From NCBI GenBank assembly GCA_051011415.1, contig JBPCTY010000047.1:19346-83345 (forward strand): 64,000 nucleotides of DNA, given 5' to 3'. The notes beneath the pieces were generated by a model that worked only from the letters and a program-made list of their open reading frames with translations, searched no databases and was not told where the DNA came from. This document shows, in pieces, positions 1-8,111 of this stretch; positions within the stretch are counted from its first letter, which is position 1, and each line of letters opens with the position of its first letter. The DNA is from SZUA-442 sp051011415 (lineage in GTDB: Bacteria > Actinomycetota > Acidimicrobiia > Spongiisociales > UBA5794). Position numbers and translations under genes: made by a program.

Positions 1-775
1 GGGAGTCTGCAGCATCGCGGCCGAGCGCCTTGACACGAACCTCGGTTCCGTCCGTTGTTCTGGCATCGAGCGTGCGTCCGTCCCAGTTCTGATGGGCCGT
101 CAGCGAGAGATCGGAGACATCGAGACCGACGTCTTTGAGATCCCGCATGAGCTCGTCATACGTCGGATATCCACCGGGGGATCCGAAGATGAGGAGTACG
201 ACGCCCGCTGCGCCGACGCCGAGACCCATCGCACCGATTGCATCGCCGAGTGGTGCGTACTCCAGTCCGATTGTGGCAATGGTCGTCAGACCAACTATCC
301 ACCACCCGAGCTTTGCCATTGGCTTGGCAAGCGACGGCGCCGTGACAGCTGCCACTGCCGAGACAAACACCAGCCGGACGGTCGGGAACCGAGAAAGCCC
401 GTCGCCAAACTCGGGCAAGATGGCGGGCAGTTCCCCGTACAGCCGCTGATGGGTGAAGAGGATTACAACGAGAGCAATGGCAAGAGCCAGGCCCATGTCG
501 CGCACGACATCGAGACGCGCCTTGCCCTTCACGCCAGCGAGGATTAGCAGGAACACGATCCACAGCAGCGCTGAGAAGAAGACGAAGCTGTAGACCTGAT
601 CGAACCACTCGGGCACGCTCGTGAGCAAGTCCGTGATTGCGGTCTCAAGCGCAAGCAGCCGGTCGGCGCTGGACAATGCCCAAAGGAACACGAGTGTTCC
701 GATAGCCACAACCATTGCATCGGAGGCCCGCCGGGCTCTCGGTTGATGCGGCGCGCCCGCAAAGTATCTGCTCAC
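1..775 (-). CDS. Multi-pass membrane protein running into a kinase-like domain (partial)
   Basis: The gene runs off the left edge, so only about 258 N-terminal residues are visible. I translated this frame by hand: about six hydrophobic segments between residues 17 and 190, then a soluble stretch with a YPTYDELMRDL helix and a TDGTEVRVKALGRDAAD strand. This resembles actinobacterial proteins that join an N-terminal membrane region, a degenerate kinase-like domain and a C-terminal LPG-synthase/flippase-type membrane domain; that recognition is from memory. The GTG start is supported by a TAGGGT -10 box ending 7 nt upstream (783-788), implying a leaderless mRNA. It diverges from another flippase-type gene at 838, which may be functionally linked. 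Its substrate is unknown, and the missing C-terminus prevents a firm call. Confidence 0.7.
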   Translation of the reverse strand, partial: MSRYFAGAPHQPRARRASDAMVVAIGTLVFLWALSSADRLLALETAITDLLTSVPEWFDQVYSFVFFSALLWIVFLLILAGVKGKARLDVVRDMGLALAIALVVILFTHQRLYGELPAILPEFGDGLSRFPTVRLVFVSAVAAVTAPSLAKPMAKLGWWIVGLTTIATIGLEYAPLGDAIGAMGLGVGAAGVVLLIFGSPGGYPTYDELMRDLKDVGLDVSDLSLTAHQNWDGRTLDARTTDGTEVRVKALGRDAADS

Positions 776-782
776 GGACGGC

Positions 783-831
783 ACCCTACCGTCCACCGCA
801 CAGGGAAGCATTGCGTTGCAGTGGTTAGGGT
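783..831. promoter_or_regulatory. Divergent pair of leaderless-type -10 boxes
   Basis: The 62-bp divergent gap carries TAGGGT on the minus strand (783-788, 7 nt before the GTG at 775) and TAGGGT on the plus strand (826-831, 6 nt before the ATG at 838). No convincing -35 hexamers are visible. The spacing puts both transcription starts at or next to the start codons. Confidence 0.5.
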
Positions 832-837
832 CTGGGT

Positions 838-1947
838 ATGTCTGACGATTCGCAACAGCCTCCCGCATCGTTTGGAACGGCGCCAAAGGGAAGACTCTCA
901 GCGAAAGATCGCAAACGGTCGATCATCCTCGTCGTTGTCGGACTCGTCATCGCCGGATTCATCTTCCTCGTCATCCTGCCTGAGGTCATCGACTACGAGG
1001 TCGTGTGGGAAACCATCAAGGCCCTTTCGCTGGCTCAACTGTTGATCCTGATCGCAGCGGGCTTGATCTATTACATACCCGAGGGCTGGCTGTACGCGGC
1101 GGTCATGCCAGGGATGTCGTTGTGGCAGGGGATAAAGGCGTGGGTTGCCTCGACAGGTGTGGGTACGACTGTGCCTGCCGTCGACCTCGTCGCCAGGTTT
1201 GGCATGTATCGGAGCTGGGGACACTCAATCGACGCATCGATGCGTGGTATCTTCCTCTCCGGGGCCTTTGACTGGGTCGTAAAATTCTCGCTGCCAGTCA
1301 TCGCCGTCATTGTGCTTGCCATCGGTGGAGTCGAGGGCCTCGAATTCTTGACCCTGATTGCGGTGATCGCAGGCGCGTTGCTGGTCCTGTGCGTCGGTGT
1401 ACTCGTCGGGCTGGTGCGGTCTGAGCGGTTCACGCATTGGGTTGCGGCCCGCGTTCAGAAGCTTGCGGACTGGGCCCTGGCGAAGCTCCGCCGCAACTCA
1501 ATGGTGGGGCTGTCAGACCGTGTGGTCTTCTTCCGCAATGACAGCGTGGATATTGCCCGAACCCGAGGTGTGTGGGCGTTCGTCGCATCGATTCTTGGGA
1601 AGCTGTGGCAGTACGTGATGCTCGTCATGGCGCTTCGTATGGTTGGGCTGGACGACAGCATTCTCTCGTTGCTTGAGATCTTCGTGGTGTGGGCGATCGT
1701 GTTGCTCATCACGATGATCCCGATCACGCCTGGCGGTATCGGGATCGCCGAGCTGTTCTACATCGGCCTCTTCACCCAGATCGCCGGAGAGGAGTACTCA
1801 AGCATCATTGGAGCCGGAGTGATGCTGTACCGGCTGATCCAGTGGGCGATGCCGATACCGATTGGATGGGCGGTCTTCCTCCGCTGGAAGCGCAAGGTCG
1901 ACCGAGGGGATCTCCCGGATCCGTTCAGTCTTTCGACTTCCGGCTAA
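838..1947 (+). CDS. Flippase-like (LPG synthase transmembrane family) protein
   Basis: A 369-residue polytopic membrane protein. After a soluble Ser/Pro/Lys-rich N-terminus (about residues 1-25) come roughly eight hydrophobic segments. The C-terminal signature with ITPGGIGIAE is the hallmark of the lysylphosphatidylglycerol synthase TM region / UPF0104 family (PF03706), whose members move or modify membrane lipids. There is no aminoacyl-transfer domain, so this is not a full MprF, and the actual lipid substrate is unknown. Translation probably starts leaderless (TAGGGT at 826-831). Its 3' end overlaps the convergent AI-2E-type gene by 23 bp, which leaves no room for a terminator between them. 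Confidence 0.85.
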   Translation: MSDDSQQPPASFGTAPKGRLSAKDRKRSIILVVVGLVIAGFIFLVILPEVIDYEVVWETIKALSLAQLLILIAAGLIYYIPEGWLYAAVMPGMSLWQGIKAWVASTGVGTTVPAVDLVARFGMYRSWGHSIDASMRGIFLSGAFDWVVKFSLPVIAVIVLAIGGVEGLEFLTLIAVIAGALLVLCVGVLVGLVRSERFTHWVAARVQKLADWALAKLRRNSMVGLSDRVVFFRNDSVDIARTRGVWAFVASILGKLWQYVMLVMALRMVGLDDSILSLLEIFVVWAIVLLITMIPITPGGIGIAELFYIGLFTQIAGEEYSSIIGAGVMLYRLIQWAMPIPIGWAVFLRWKRKVDRGDLPDPFSLSTSG

Positions 1948-3127
1948 GAGACGGACGCCACTTGGAACCGCTCGAGTCTGCATCGCCGGGTCGAGCCTCG
2001 TGCTTGTCGTACTCGAACTCGTAGACCACGTCGTTGTGCTGGACGAAGTTGCCGACAAACGCAGTGATGAGGGCGGCGACTGGAAGCGCGACAAATGCGC
2101 CGATCGGTCCACCGATGGCTCCTCCAGCTAGGGCAGCTCCAAACGCGACGGCCCCGTTGAGTGTCATGGTGTCGGAGGAGATCTTCGGACTCAGCCAATA
2201 GTTCTCGATCTGCTGATACGCAATGGCATACCCCAGAACGATCAGGGCACCGACCCAGCCCGAGACAACCAGCGTGACCAGGATCGGCACAGCCGAACCG
2301 AGATACGTGCCGATCGCGGGAATGAATGCTGCAACAAAGCCGCCAAAGAGGGCAAGTGCCACTGAGGCTCCAACCGGAACGCCCACCAACACCATGGTGA
2401 AGAAGAAGCCCGTTGCGTTGATCATCATCAGGATGAATCGTGAGTAGAAGTAGCCGCCTGTTTGGACAATGGCCTGATCCCAGGTCCAGCCAACCCTTGC
2501 CTGCTCGTCCTCGTCGAGCAGGCTCAACACTGTTCGCTGGAAGCGTGGTGCATCTGCGGTGAAGTAGAACGTGAACATAGCGATCGTCGCCATGTCGAAG
2601 ATGAGGCCGATGCCAGACGTGGCGATCCCAAGGATGTTGCCCGCAGCACCCTGCAGCCACGCCAGGATCTCGTCTTCGATATCGGTCGCCACATCGCCGT
2701 CGAAGCCGCCCTCAGGAATCTCGAATCCAAACGTTTCATTCAGCCACGTTCCAAAGCCCTGAATCCACTCAGACCCGCTCTCGCCGATGGCGCCTGCCAA
2801 AGCGGCAATCGCTGGAATGAGCACCAGGACCAGCACGATGAAGCCGATCATGCCTGCGAGATAGATGACCCCGACCGCTGATCCGCGTTTCCAGTCCCAG
2901 CGGTGCACGATCCGCATGACCAGCGGTTGCAGAGCGAGGCTCAGGAAGAAGGAAAAGGCGACCAGAGCGATCAAGTGACGTGCCTGACCCATCATCCATA
3001 GCGTTGCGAGTGTGATGAGCACCGCACCGATGATCTTCCAGATCGCATCCCCGCTGATCGTGACCTGAACGTTCCGACGGTCCTCCGACTCGGTGTCGGG
3101 CGGGGGCGGTGTCGCTGAATCGCTCAT
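1925..3127 (-). CDS. AI-2E family transporter-like membrane protein
   Basis: A 400-residue protein of the PF01594 family (TqsA/YdiK/PerM type). It has an acidic, proline-rich N-terminus, paired N-terminal membrane helices, a soluble middle part with a GWTWDQA stretch, and a C-terminal hydrophobic half containing the conserved IPAIGTYLGSA segment and YAIAYQQIENYWLSP. Family members export small molecules or ions; some are Na+(Li+)/H+ antiporters, so the AI-2 name should not be read as a substrate. I chose the ATG at 3127 and not the longer frame to 3307 because TACATT (3134-3139) lies exactly 6 nt upstream, a leaderless arrangement seen throughout the window. It ends inside the convergent gene at 1947. 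Confidence 0.85.
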   Translation of the reverse strand: MSDSATPPPPDTESEDRRNVQVTISGDAIWKIIGAVLITLATLWMMGQARHLIALVAFSFFLSLALQPLVMRIVHRWDWKRGSAVGVIYLAGMIGFIVLVLVLIPAIAALAGAIGESGSEWIQGFGTWLNETFGFEIPEGGFDGDVATDIEDEILAWLQGAAGNILGIATSGIGLIFDMATIAMFTFYFTADAPRFQRTVLSLLDEDEQARVGWTWDQAIVQTGGYFYSRFILMMINATGFFFTMVLVGVPVGASVALALFGGFVAAFIPAIGTYLGSAVPILVTLVVSGWVGALIVLGYAIAYQQIENYWLSPKISSDTMTLNGAVAFGAALAGGAIGGPIGAFVALPVAALITAFVGNFVQHNDVVYEFEYDKHEARPGDADSSGSKWRPSLSRKSKD

Positions 3128-3224
3128 GCGCACAATGTAGCGATGCTCAGGGCTGCACGCTGATCTCTGCGTTCTGGACCTATGAACTCTTTGGGAACAG
3201 GCGTGGGTCGTGAGGCCTCGGGCG

Positions 3225-3230
3225 TAGCAT
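3225..3230 (+). promoter_or_regulatory. -10 box of the two-component operon
   Basis: TAGCAT ends 6 nt before the ATG at 3237, predicting a leaderless transcript for the response regulator and histidine kinase pair. It is back to back with the minus-strand TACATT at 3134-3139. Confidence 0.5.
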
Positions 3231-3236
3231 GCGTGG

Positions 3237-3932
3237 ATGCCTGAGAACGATCGCGAATTGGTGCTCGTCGTCGACGACGAACCGATGGTGCGTGAGGTGG
3301 TTTGCACCTACCTCGACCGTGAGGGATATGCGACCGTCGAGGCGACCGACGGGATGCAGGCGCTCGAGTTGATGCGCGACAAGAGTCCGGACCTCATCTT
3401 GCTCGACGTGATGCTGCCAAAGCTCGACGGATACTCCGTGCTCAGCCAGCTGCGAGAGCACACCGACGTTCCCGTGATCATGCTGACCGCCCGAGATGCA
3501 GAGGTGGACCGCGTGCTCGGGCTGGAGCTCGGAGCCGACGACTACGTCGTGAAGCCGTTCTCTCCTCGTGAACTCGCTGCGCGCGTCCGATCGGTTCTTA
3601 GGCGAACATCTCGCCCCGCGCCTGACCCAGTGATTCTCGAGTATGGCGACCTGCAGATTGATGGGGGTGCCAGGCAGGTGTCGCTCAACGGGGAGGGCAT
3701 TGACATGCCGCCGATGGAGTTTGATTTGCTCTTCTACCTCGCTTCGGATCCCCGCAGAGTGTTTTCCCGGTCGGAGCTACTCGATGAGGTGTGGGGGTCC
3801 CAACCCGATTGGCAGGATCCTTCGACGGTGACCGTGCATGTGCGGCGGATCCGACAAAAGATCGAGATTGACCCGGACGATCCACAACGGCTGCTGACCG
3901 TGTGGGGCCGCGGGTATCGGTTCGAACCATGA
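3237..3932 (+). CDS. OmpR/PhoB-family response regulator
   Basis: A 231-residue two-domain regulator. The receiver domain (about 1-120) has the acidic pair in VVDDEP, phospho-acceptor Asp57 in LLDVMLP and Lys106 in VVKPFSP. The C-terminal winged helix (about 135-231) has the expected MEFDLLFYLA, a trans-activation loop with R-S-E-L-L, and VTVHVRRIRQKIE. Phosphorylation by the partner kinase should let it dimerise on direct repeats upstream of its targets. The stop TGA overlaps the kinase ATG (ATGA), so the two are translationally coupled. The regulon cannot be told from sequence; an adjacent target would be the AI-2E-type transporter or the EamA gene, but this is only proximity. Confidence 0.95.
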   Translation: MPENDRELVLVVDDEPMVREVVCTYLDREGYATVEATDGMQALELMRDKSPDLILLDVMLPKLDGYSVLSQLREHTDVPVIMLTARDAEVDRVLGLELGADDYVVKPFSPRELAARVRSVLRRTSRPAPDPVILEYGDLQIDGGARQVSLNGEGIDMPPMEFDLLFYLASDPRRVFSRSELLDEVWGSQPDWQDPSTVTVHVRRIRQKIEIDPDDPQRLLTVWGRGYRFEP

Positions 3933-5119
3933 GGCTGGTGCTGGGTGCGGTCGCTCTTGTCCTGGTCGGTCTGGCGATCTTCGAATTCTCGATGCAACCG
4001 TCGGGTGCAGAACGTGCGGAACTCGCACTGATCTTCATCGTAATGGCGACAATCACAGGGCTGGCAGCCCTTTTCCTACCGATGATGGCTGGCCGCAACA
4101 AGCGCTTGGTTGCGACGCTCTTCACCTTGGCGCTTGTGTCCGTTGGGATTGCGGTAGTCGGACTCGTGATCGCAGCCAGTCGCATGTTCTTCTCGGAGCA
4201 TGATCTCGCCCTTCTCCTGGTGGTCCTCGGCTTCGGTCTGCTCGCGGCACTCGGTTTCGCGGCATCGGCAAGTCGTTCACTCACTGGCGACCTCAAAGAC
4301 ATGGCACGGACCGCTCACGATGTCGCTGCTGGGGACTTCTCCGCCCGGACAAGTGTCGACCGAAGGGACGAGGTCGGCGATCTCGCTAGAGACCTCGATG
4401 CGATGGCTGAGAAGCTCGAAGCCTCGGCAGCGGAAACCGATCTGGAGAACACGCGGCGGAGAGCATTCTTTGCCGCTGTGTCACACGATCTGCGAACACC
4501 ATTGTCCTCCATGCAGGCTGCGGTAGAGGCGCTGCGAGACGGAGTCGCACCGGATCCGGACCGGTACTTTCAGTCGCTTGAGAGCGACCTGTCTGCGCTC
4601 AACTCGCTTGTGGATGACCTCTTCTTGCTATCGAGGCTGGAGTCTGGTGATGTATTCGTCGACGTTGCGCCAACAGATCTCAGCGACGTCGCTGATGAAG
4701 CCCTTGAGGTGCTGCGACCTGTCGCACACCGCAAGGACCTTCATCTGGAGCTGGTTGCCGAGCGCCGGGTCGTCCTCCAGACAGGCTCGGATGCGGTTGG
4801 CAGAGTCATTCGCAACCTTCTTGAGAACGCGATTCGGCATGCCCCGGCTGCATCGACCGTCCAGGTGACTGTCGATGGGGGAGACCCTGCGGTCGTTACG
4901 GTCCACGACGAAGGGGAAGGATTCCCACCGGACTTCATTGACAAGGCGTTCGATTCGTTCACCCGTACCGACGAAGCGCGAACTCGGGCGGCGGGTGGAG
5001 CGGGCTTGGGCCTTGCGATCGCAAAGGGATATGTGGACGCTCTCGACGGAAGCATCTGGGCTGAGCCCGGACCGGGCGGGACCGTTGCTTTCAGCATTCC
5101 GTCCGGAGCGGCTTCATAG
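3929..5119 (+). CDS. Sensor histidine kinase (HAMP-HisKA-HATPase)
   Basis: A 396-residue membrane kinase. Several N-terminal hydrophobic segments (about residues 1-110) have little room for an extracellular sensor, suggesting membrane or intramembrane sensing. They are followed by a HAMP-like linker, a HisKA dimerisation helix with SHDLRTPLSS (phospho-acceptor near His186) and a HATPase_c domain with an N-box (NLLENAIRHA), G1 (DEGEGFPP) and GLGLAI. I start it at the ATG overlapping the regulator stop (ATGA), not at the upstream GTG inside the regulator gene. It phosphorylates the preceding response regulator. The signal is unknown. Its stop overlaps the stop of the convergent EamA gene by 6 bp. 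Confidence 0.93.
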   Translation: MRLVLGAVALVLVGLAIFEFSMQPSGAERAELALIFIVMATITGLAALFLPMMAGRNKRLVATLFTLALVSVGIAVVGLVIAASRMFFSEHDLALLLVVLGFGLLAALGFAASASRSLTGDLKDMARTAHDVAAGDFSARTSVDRRDEVGDLARDLDAMAEKLEASAAETDLENTRRRAFFAAVSHDLRTPLSSMQAAVEALRDGVAPDPDRYFQSLESDLSALNSLVDDLFLLSRLESGDVFVDVAPTDLSDVADEALEVLRPVAHRKDLHLELVAERRVVLQTGSDAVGRVIRNLLENAIRHAPAASTVQVTVDGGDPAVVTVHDEGEGFPPDFIDKAFDSFTRTDEARTRAAGGAGLGLAIAKGYVDALDGSIWAEPGPGGTVAFSIPSGAAS

Positions 5120-5941
5120 AGCCAGAAGCGCGACCGCCAGCAGTGCAAACACGATGCCGACGACCTGCACAGGTCTCGGTCTTTCCCTGATCACAGCGAT
5201 TGCTGCAATGACCGTGAATGCCGGGTACAGGGACACGATCACCGTGTTGAGACCGAGCGGTCCGGTTTGCAGCGCAAGAAGAATCGCAATGTTTGCACCC
5301 ATGTCGAATGCACCGGCGACCGCGACGGGAACCGCCGGCCTTCCTCGAGGCACTGCAACCACACCGAGTCTCCATGCTGCGAAGAATGCGATCGGCAGGC
5401 TGGCAAGCCGCGCACCGACGAGAGGTACGAGCCCCGAGTCGGTGGAAGTTTGACCAAGCACAACAAAGAAGGTGGCGAAGGCAAACGCAGCAAGCAGTGT
5501 GTGGCCGATGACCGACTTCGAAACGGGTCCGGATTGTGGCGTTGCCACCACAAGGACAATCGCGACAAGGGCAGCTGCGATGCCAACCCACTGCGGGGTC
5601 GTCAGGGATTCACCCTGAAGAAGACCGATCGTGAGAGGGATGACGGCAGTAAGCGTCGCCGTCATCGGTGACACGATGGACATCGTTCCCTCGGCAAGGG
5701 CGCGGTAGAGGGCGTACACGCCAACGACTCCTGCGAGCCCAGCGATCGATCCAAAGACCAAGTCTGATGTCGTGACCCCGGTCCATCCAACGATCACGAT
5801 GGCTGGGAGCAACAAGAGGGAGCCGATGAGCTGGCTCCATGCGACGACCCTCCACGGGGCGAAGTGGCGCGAAGCGAGGCCGCCGGAGAAATCGGCAACC
5901 CCGTAGAGCATTGCTGATGCGAGTGCGTATAACTGGCTCAC
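5114..5941 (-). CDS. EamA/DMT-family transporter
   Basis: A 275-residue protein with about ten short hydrophobic helices in two EamA repeats (each about 135 residues), the layout of drug/metabolite transporters. Sequence landmarks include LYGVADFSGG near the N-terminus and ALYRALAEG before the fourth helix. It is a clear paralogue of the protein at 7230-8066 (shared VADFSGG/SADVFGG, AWSQ and YRA/YRG motifs at the same positions). The GTG start at 5941 is chosen because TACGCT (5950-5955) lies 8 nt upstream and because further upstream the frame is antisense to the MFS gene. The substrate is unknown. Confidence 0.85.
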   Translation of the reverse strand: MSQLYALASAMLYGVADFSGGLASRHFAPWRVVAWSQLIGSLLLLPAIVIVGWTGVTTSDLVFGSIAGLAGVVGVYALYRALAEGTMSIVSPMTATLTAVIPLTIGLLQGESLTTPQWVGIAAALVAIVLVVATPQSGPVSKSVIGHTLLAAFAFATFFVVLGQTSTDSGLVPLVGARLASLPIAFFAAWRLGVVAVPRGRPAVPVAVAGAFDMGANIAILLALQTGPLGLNTVIVSLYPAFTVIAAIAVIRERPRPVQVVGIVFALLAVALLAL

Positions 5942-6029
5942 GGCGCCCGAGCGTATCTGAGAGGCATCACTGGTGGCAGCGTGAGCACCCGTTCGCCCGG
6001 TTGTGTTCTGGCTGGACCAAGATGAAGGC

Positions 6030-7190
6030 ATGACCCCGCTTCGCCGATCTCTCGCCGTGCTGTTGTACGGGTTTGCGTTGCTCGGCATGCCTGGCGCTGC
6101 GCTCGGCGTGGCATGGCCATCGATGGCCGACGACCTTGCGCGAGACCTCGGTGACCTCGGTGTGCTCACGCTGCTGACCGGTATTTCGTACGCGCTCGTG
6201 AGCCTTGTGAGCGGCTCGCTGACAAAGCGTGTTCCTGCGGGTCGACTGCTGGTGCTTGCCGCTGTTCTCGCAACGGTCGGTCTGGTCGGATATGCCGCTG
6301 CAAACTCGTTCATCGTCTTGGCGATCGCGGCGATTCCGATCGGAATCGCAGGTGGCACGGTTGATGCAATAGGGAACGCCCACGTGGCGGTTCGGCACGG
6401 TTCGCGGGCGATGGGATTTATCCATGCGTCGTTCGGTTTTGGGGCGATGCTTGCCCCACTCATGATGACGGCGCTTGCCGCGATTGGAGCTGCGTGGAGA
6501 GTTGGTTTTGCCCTCCTTGCCGTTGCCCAGATCGTGCTTGCGGTTGGTTTCTTGATCACTCGTGAGGCATACCGGATGCCGATGGAGGGCCGGAAGGAAA
6601 GACCCGAACGAACGGGCTCCTATCGCCTGCTTGGTCTCTCCGTCTGGACGTTCTTTGTGTATGCAGGCGTCGAGGGCTCGACGGGTTTCTGGGCGTTCAC
6701 GCTCCTTAGCGAGGGGCAGGGTGTGAACGCTACGGTCGCCGGTCTCGCCGTCGCTGCACACTGGGGAGCGCTGTTTGCTTCCCGTCTGGCACTTGGTGTC
6801 GTAGGGGATCGAGTACCTGCGGATGTGACCGTGACGCTTTCTGGGATCTTTCTCGTCGTCGGTCTTGGGGCGATGTGGTGGAATCCGTCTGCCATCGTTT
6901 CCATTGGAGGCCTCGTCGTCGCCGGGTTTGCCAGCGGACCGGTGTTCCCGCTCGAAGTAATCCTGACAACTCCGAGGTTCGGGGAACAGTTCACGCCGTG
7001 GGCCGTCGGATATCAGCTTGCCGCTGCGACGACGGCGATCGCGTTCGTACCAGCGATCATCGGCATGCTGGTCAATTCCTTTGGCCCCTTGGTGATCGCC
7101 CCGGCCCTAGTGATACTCGCGATTGCCACGTGGGCGAGTCTCGAGACGCTTCGCGTCGCAGGTGCAAGGGAGCGCTTTGTCCACGTGTGA
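6030..7190 (+). CDS. Major facilitator superfamily transporter
   Basis: A 386-residue polytopic protein with about twelve hydrophobic segments and the MFS organisation of two six-helix halves. The loop between helices 2 and 3 has the GSLTKRVPAGRLL stretch related to the G-x-x-x-D-R-x-G-R motif, and a second loop at about residue 265 has LALGVVGDRVPADV. I start at the ATG at 6030; an in-frame GTG at 6003 would add nine non-hydrophobic residues. It lies between two EamA paralogues and in front of a second MFS gene, so this is a small transporter cluster. The substrate is not predictable. Confidence 0.85.
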   Translation: MTPLRRSLAVLLYGFALLGMPGAALGVAWPSMADDLARDLGDLGVLTLLTGISYALVSLVSGSLTKRVPAGRLLVLAAVLATVGLVGYAAANSFIVLAIAAIPIGIAGGTVDAIGNAHVAVRHGSRAMGFIHASFGFGAMLAPLMMTALAAIGAAWRVGFALLAVAQIVLAVGFLITREAYRMPMEGRKERPERTGSYRLLGLSVWTFFVYAGVEGSTGFWAFTLLSEGQGVNATVAGLAVAAHWGALFASRLALGVVGDRVPADVTVTLSGIFLVVGLGAMWWNPSAIVSIGGLVVAGFASGPVFPLEVILTTPRFGEQFTPWAVGYQLAAATTAIAFVPAIIGMLVNSFGPLVIAPALVILAIATWASLETLRVAGARERFVHV

Positions 7191-7229
7191 CCTTCGGGAG
7201 GCTGGGGCGCCACCTACGCTCACGCTGAG

Positions 7230-8066
7230 ATGAGCCCCGAAGAACTCGTTCTCATTGCAGCCTCAGTGCTTCTGATCGGGAGCGCAGACGTGTTCGGTGG
7301 CTTTGCGTCGCGAACCTCCGCCCCCCTCGCGGTAACGGCATGGTCGCAAGCGGCAGGAATACCTGTCGTGATAATTGCAGCTGTGGCGGTTGGCGGTGAA
7401 CTCATCGGTCGCGACCTCGCACTCGGCTTCGCTGCGGGGTTCGGATCGGCTCTCGGCGTCGCAGCGTTGTATCGAGGCTTCTCCGTCAGCAGTGTTGGAA
7501 TCGTTGCACCGGTCGCCGCCACTACAGCTGCAGCCGTTCCCATTGTCGTCGGGTTCATCTCTGGCGAGCGTCCCTCCACGATGGTGGCGATAGGGATTCT
7601 CGTTGCGATTCTTGCGATCTTCGCAGTGAGCTACGTACCAGGTCAGAACGTACACGCTCTGGTTGCCGTTGGCCACGGCGTTGCATCCGGCCTCGGATTC
7701 GGGTTCATGGTGTTCGCCTATGCCGCGACATCATCCGACTCTGGCCTGTGGAGCCTCGTGGTTGGAAGGACGACGGCTTCTGTTGTCCCCGCGATTGCAC
7801 TCATTGTCCTGGGGGTGAGCTGGAAGATCGCTCGCTCCGCCCGTCTTGCGACCGCCCTTGCGGGCGTGCTTGCCTCGCTTGGGCTTGCCGCCTTCGTTGC
7901 GGCTTCACAGACGACGGATCTGATCCTTTTGGGTGTCGCCCTTGGCCTTTTCCCCACAACCACGGTGATCCTCGCCGCGGTGTTCCTCAAGGACAAGCTT
8001 GTGTGGTCGCAGTGGTTCGGGATCGCCGGTGCAACGGTCGCGGTCGCTCTGATCAGTATCGGCTAG
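7230..8066 (+). CDS. EamA/DMT-family transporter (paralogue)
   Basis: A 278-residue hydrophobic protein with two tandem EamA-type halves, similar in length and motifs to the gene at 5114-5941 on the other strand (GSADVFGGFASR near the N-terminus, VAALYRGFSVSS in the first half). It is strongly Ala/Val/Gly rich with about ten helices. A TACGCT box (7215-7220) ends 9 nt before the ATG. Probably an exporter of a small metabolite. Having the two copies on either side of one MFS gene suggests an inverted local duplication. Confidence 0.85.
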   Translation: MSPEELVLIAASVLLIGSADVFGGFASRTSAPLAVTAWSQAAGIPVVIIAAVAVGGELIGRDLALGFAAGFGSALGVAALYRGFSVSSVGIVAPVAATTAAAVPIVVGFISGERPSTMVAIGILVAILAIFAVSYVPGQNVHALVAVGHGVASGLGFGFMVFAYAATSSDSGLWSLVVGRTTASVVPAIALIVLGVSWKIARSARLATALAGVLASLGLAAFVAASQTTDLILLGVALGLFPTTTVILAAVFLKDKLVWSQWFGIAGATVAVALISIG

Positions 8067-8111
8067 CTGGGTTCGTCGGTCCGGCTCGTCGTCGTCGCTA
8101 GGTTCACAACG

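Noticed and set aside
135..449. Plus-strand 104-residue ORF
   Set aside because: It is antisense to the partial membrane-protein gene, whose frame has clear hydrophobic helices and a kinase-like start; this one has random Ser/Pro/Thr composition.
5942..6559. N-terminal extension of the EamA gene
   Set aside because: It is antisense to the MFS gene, and a promoter box lies at 5950-5955.
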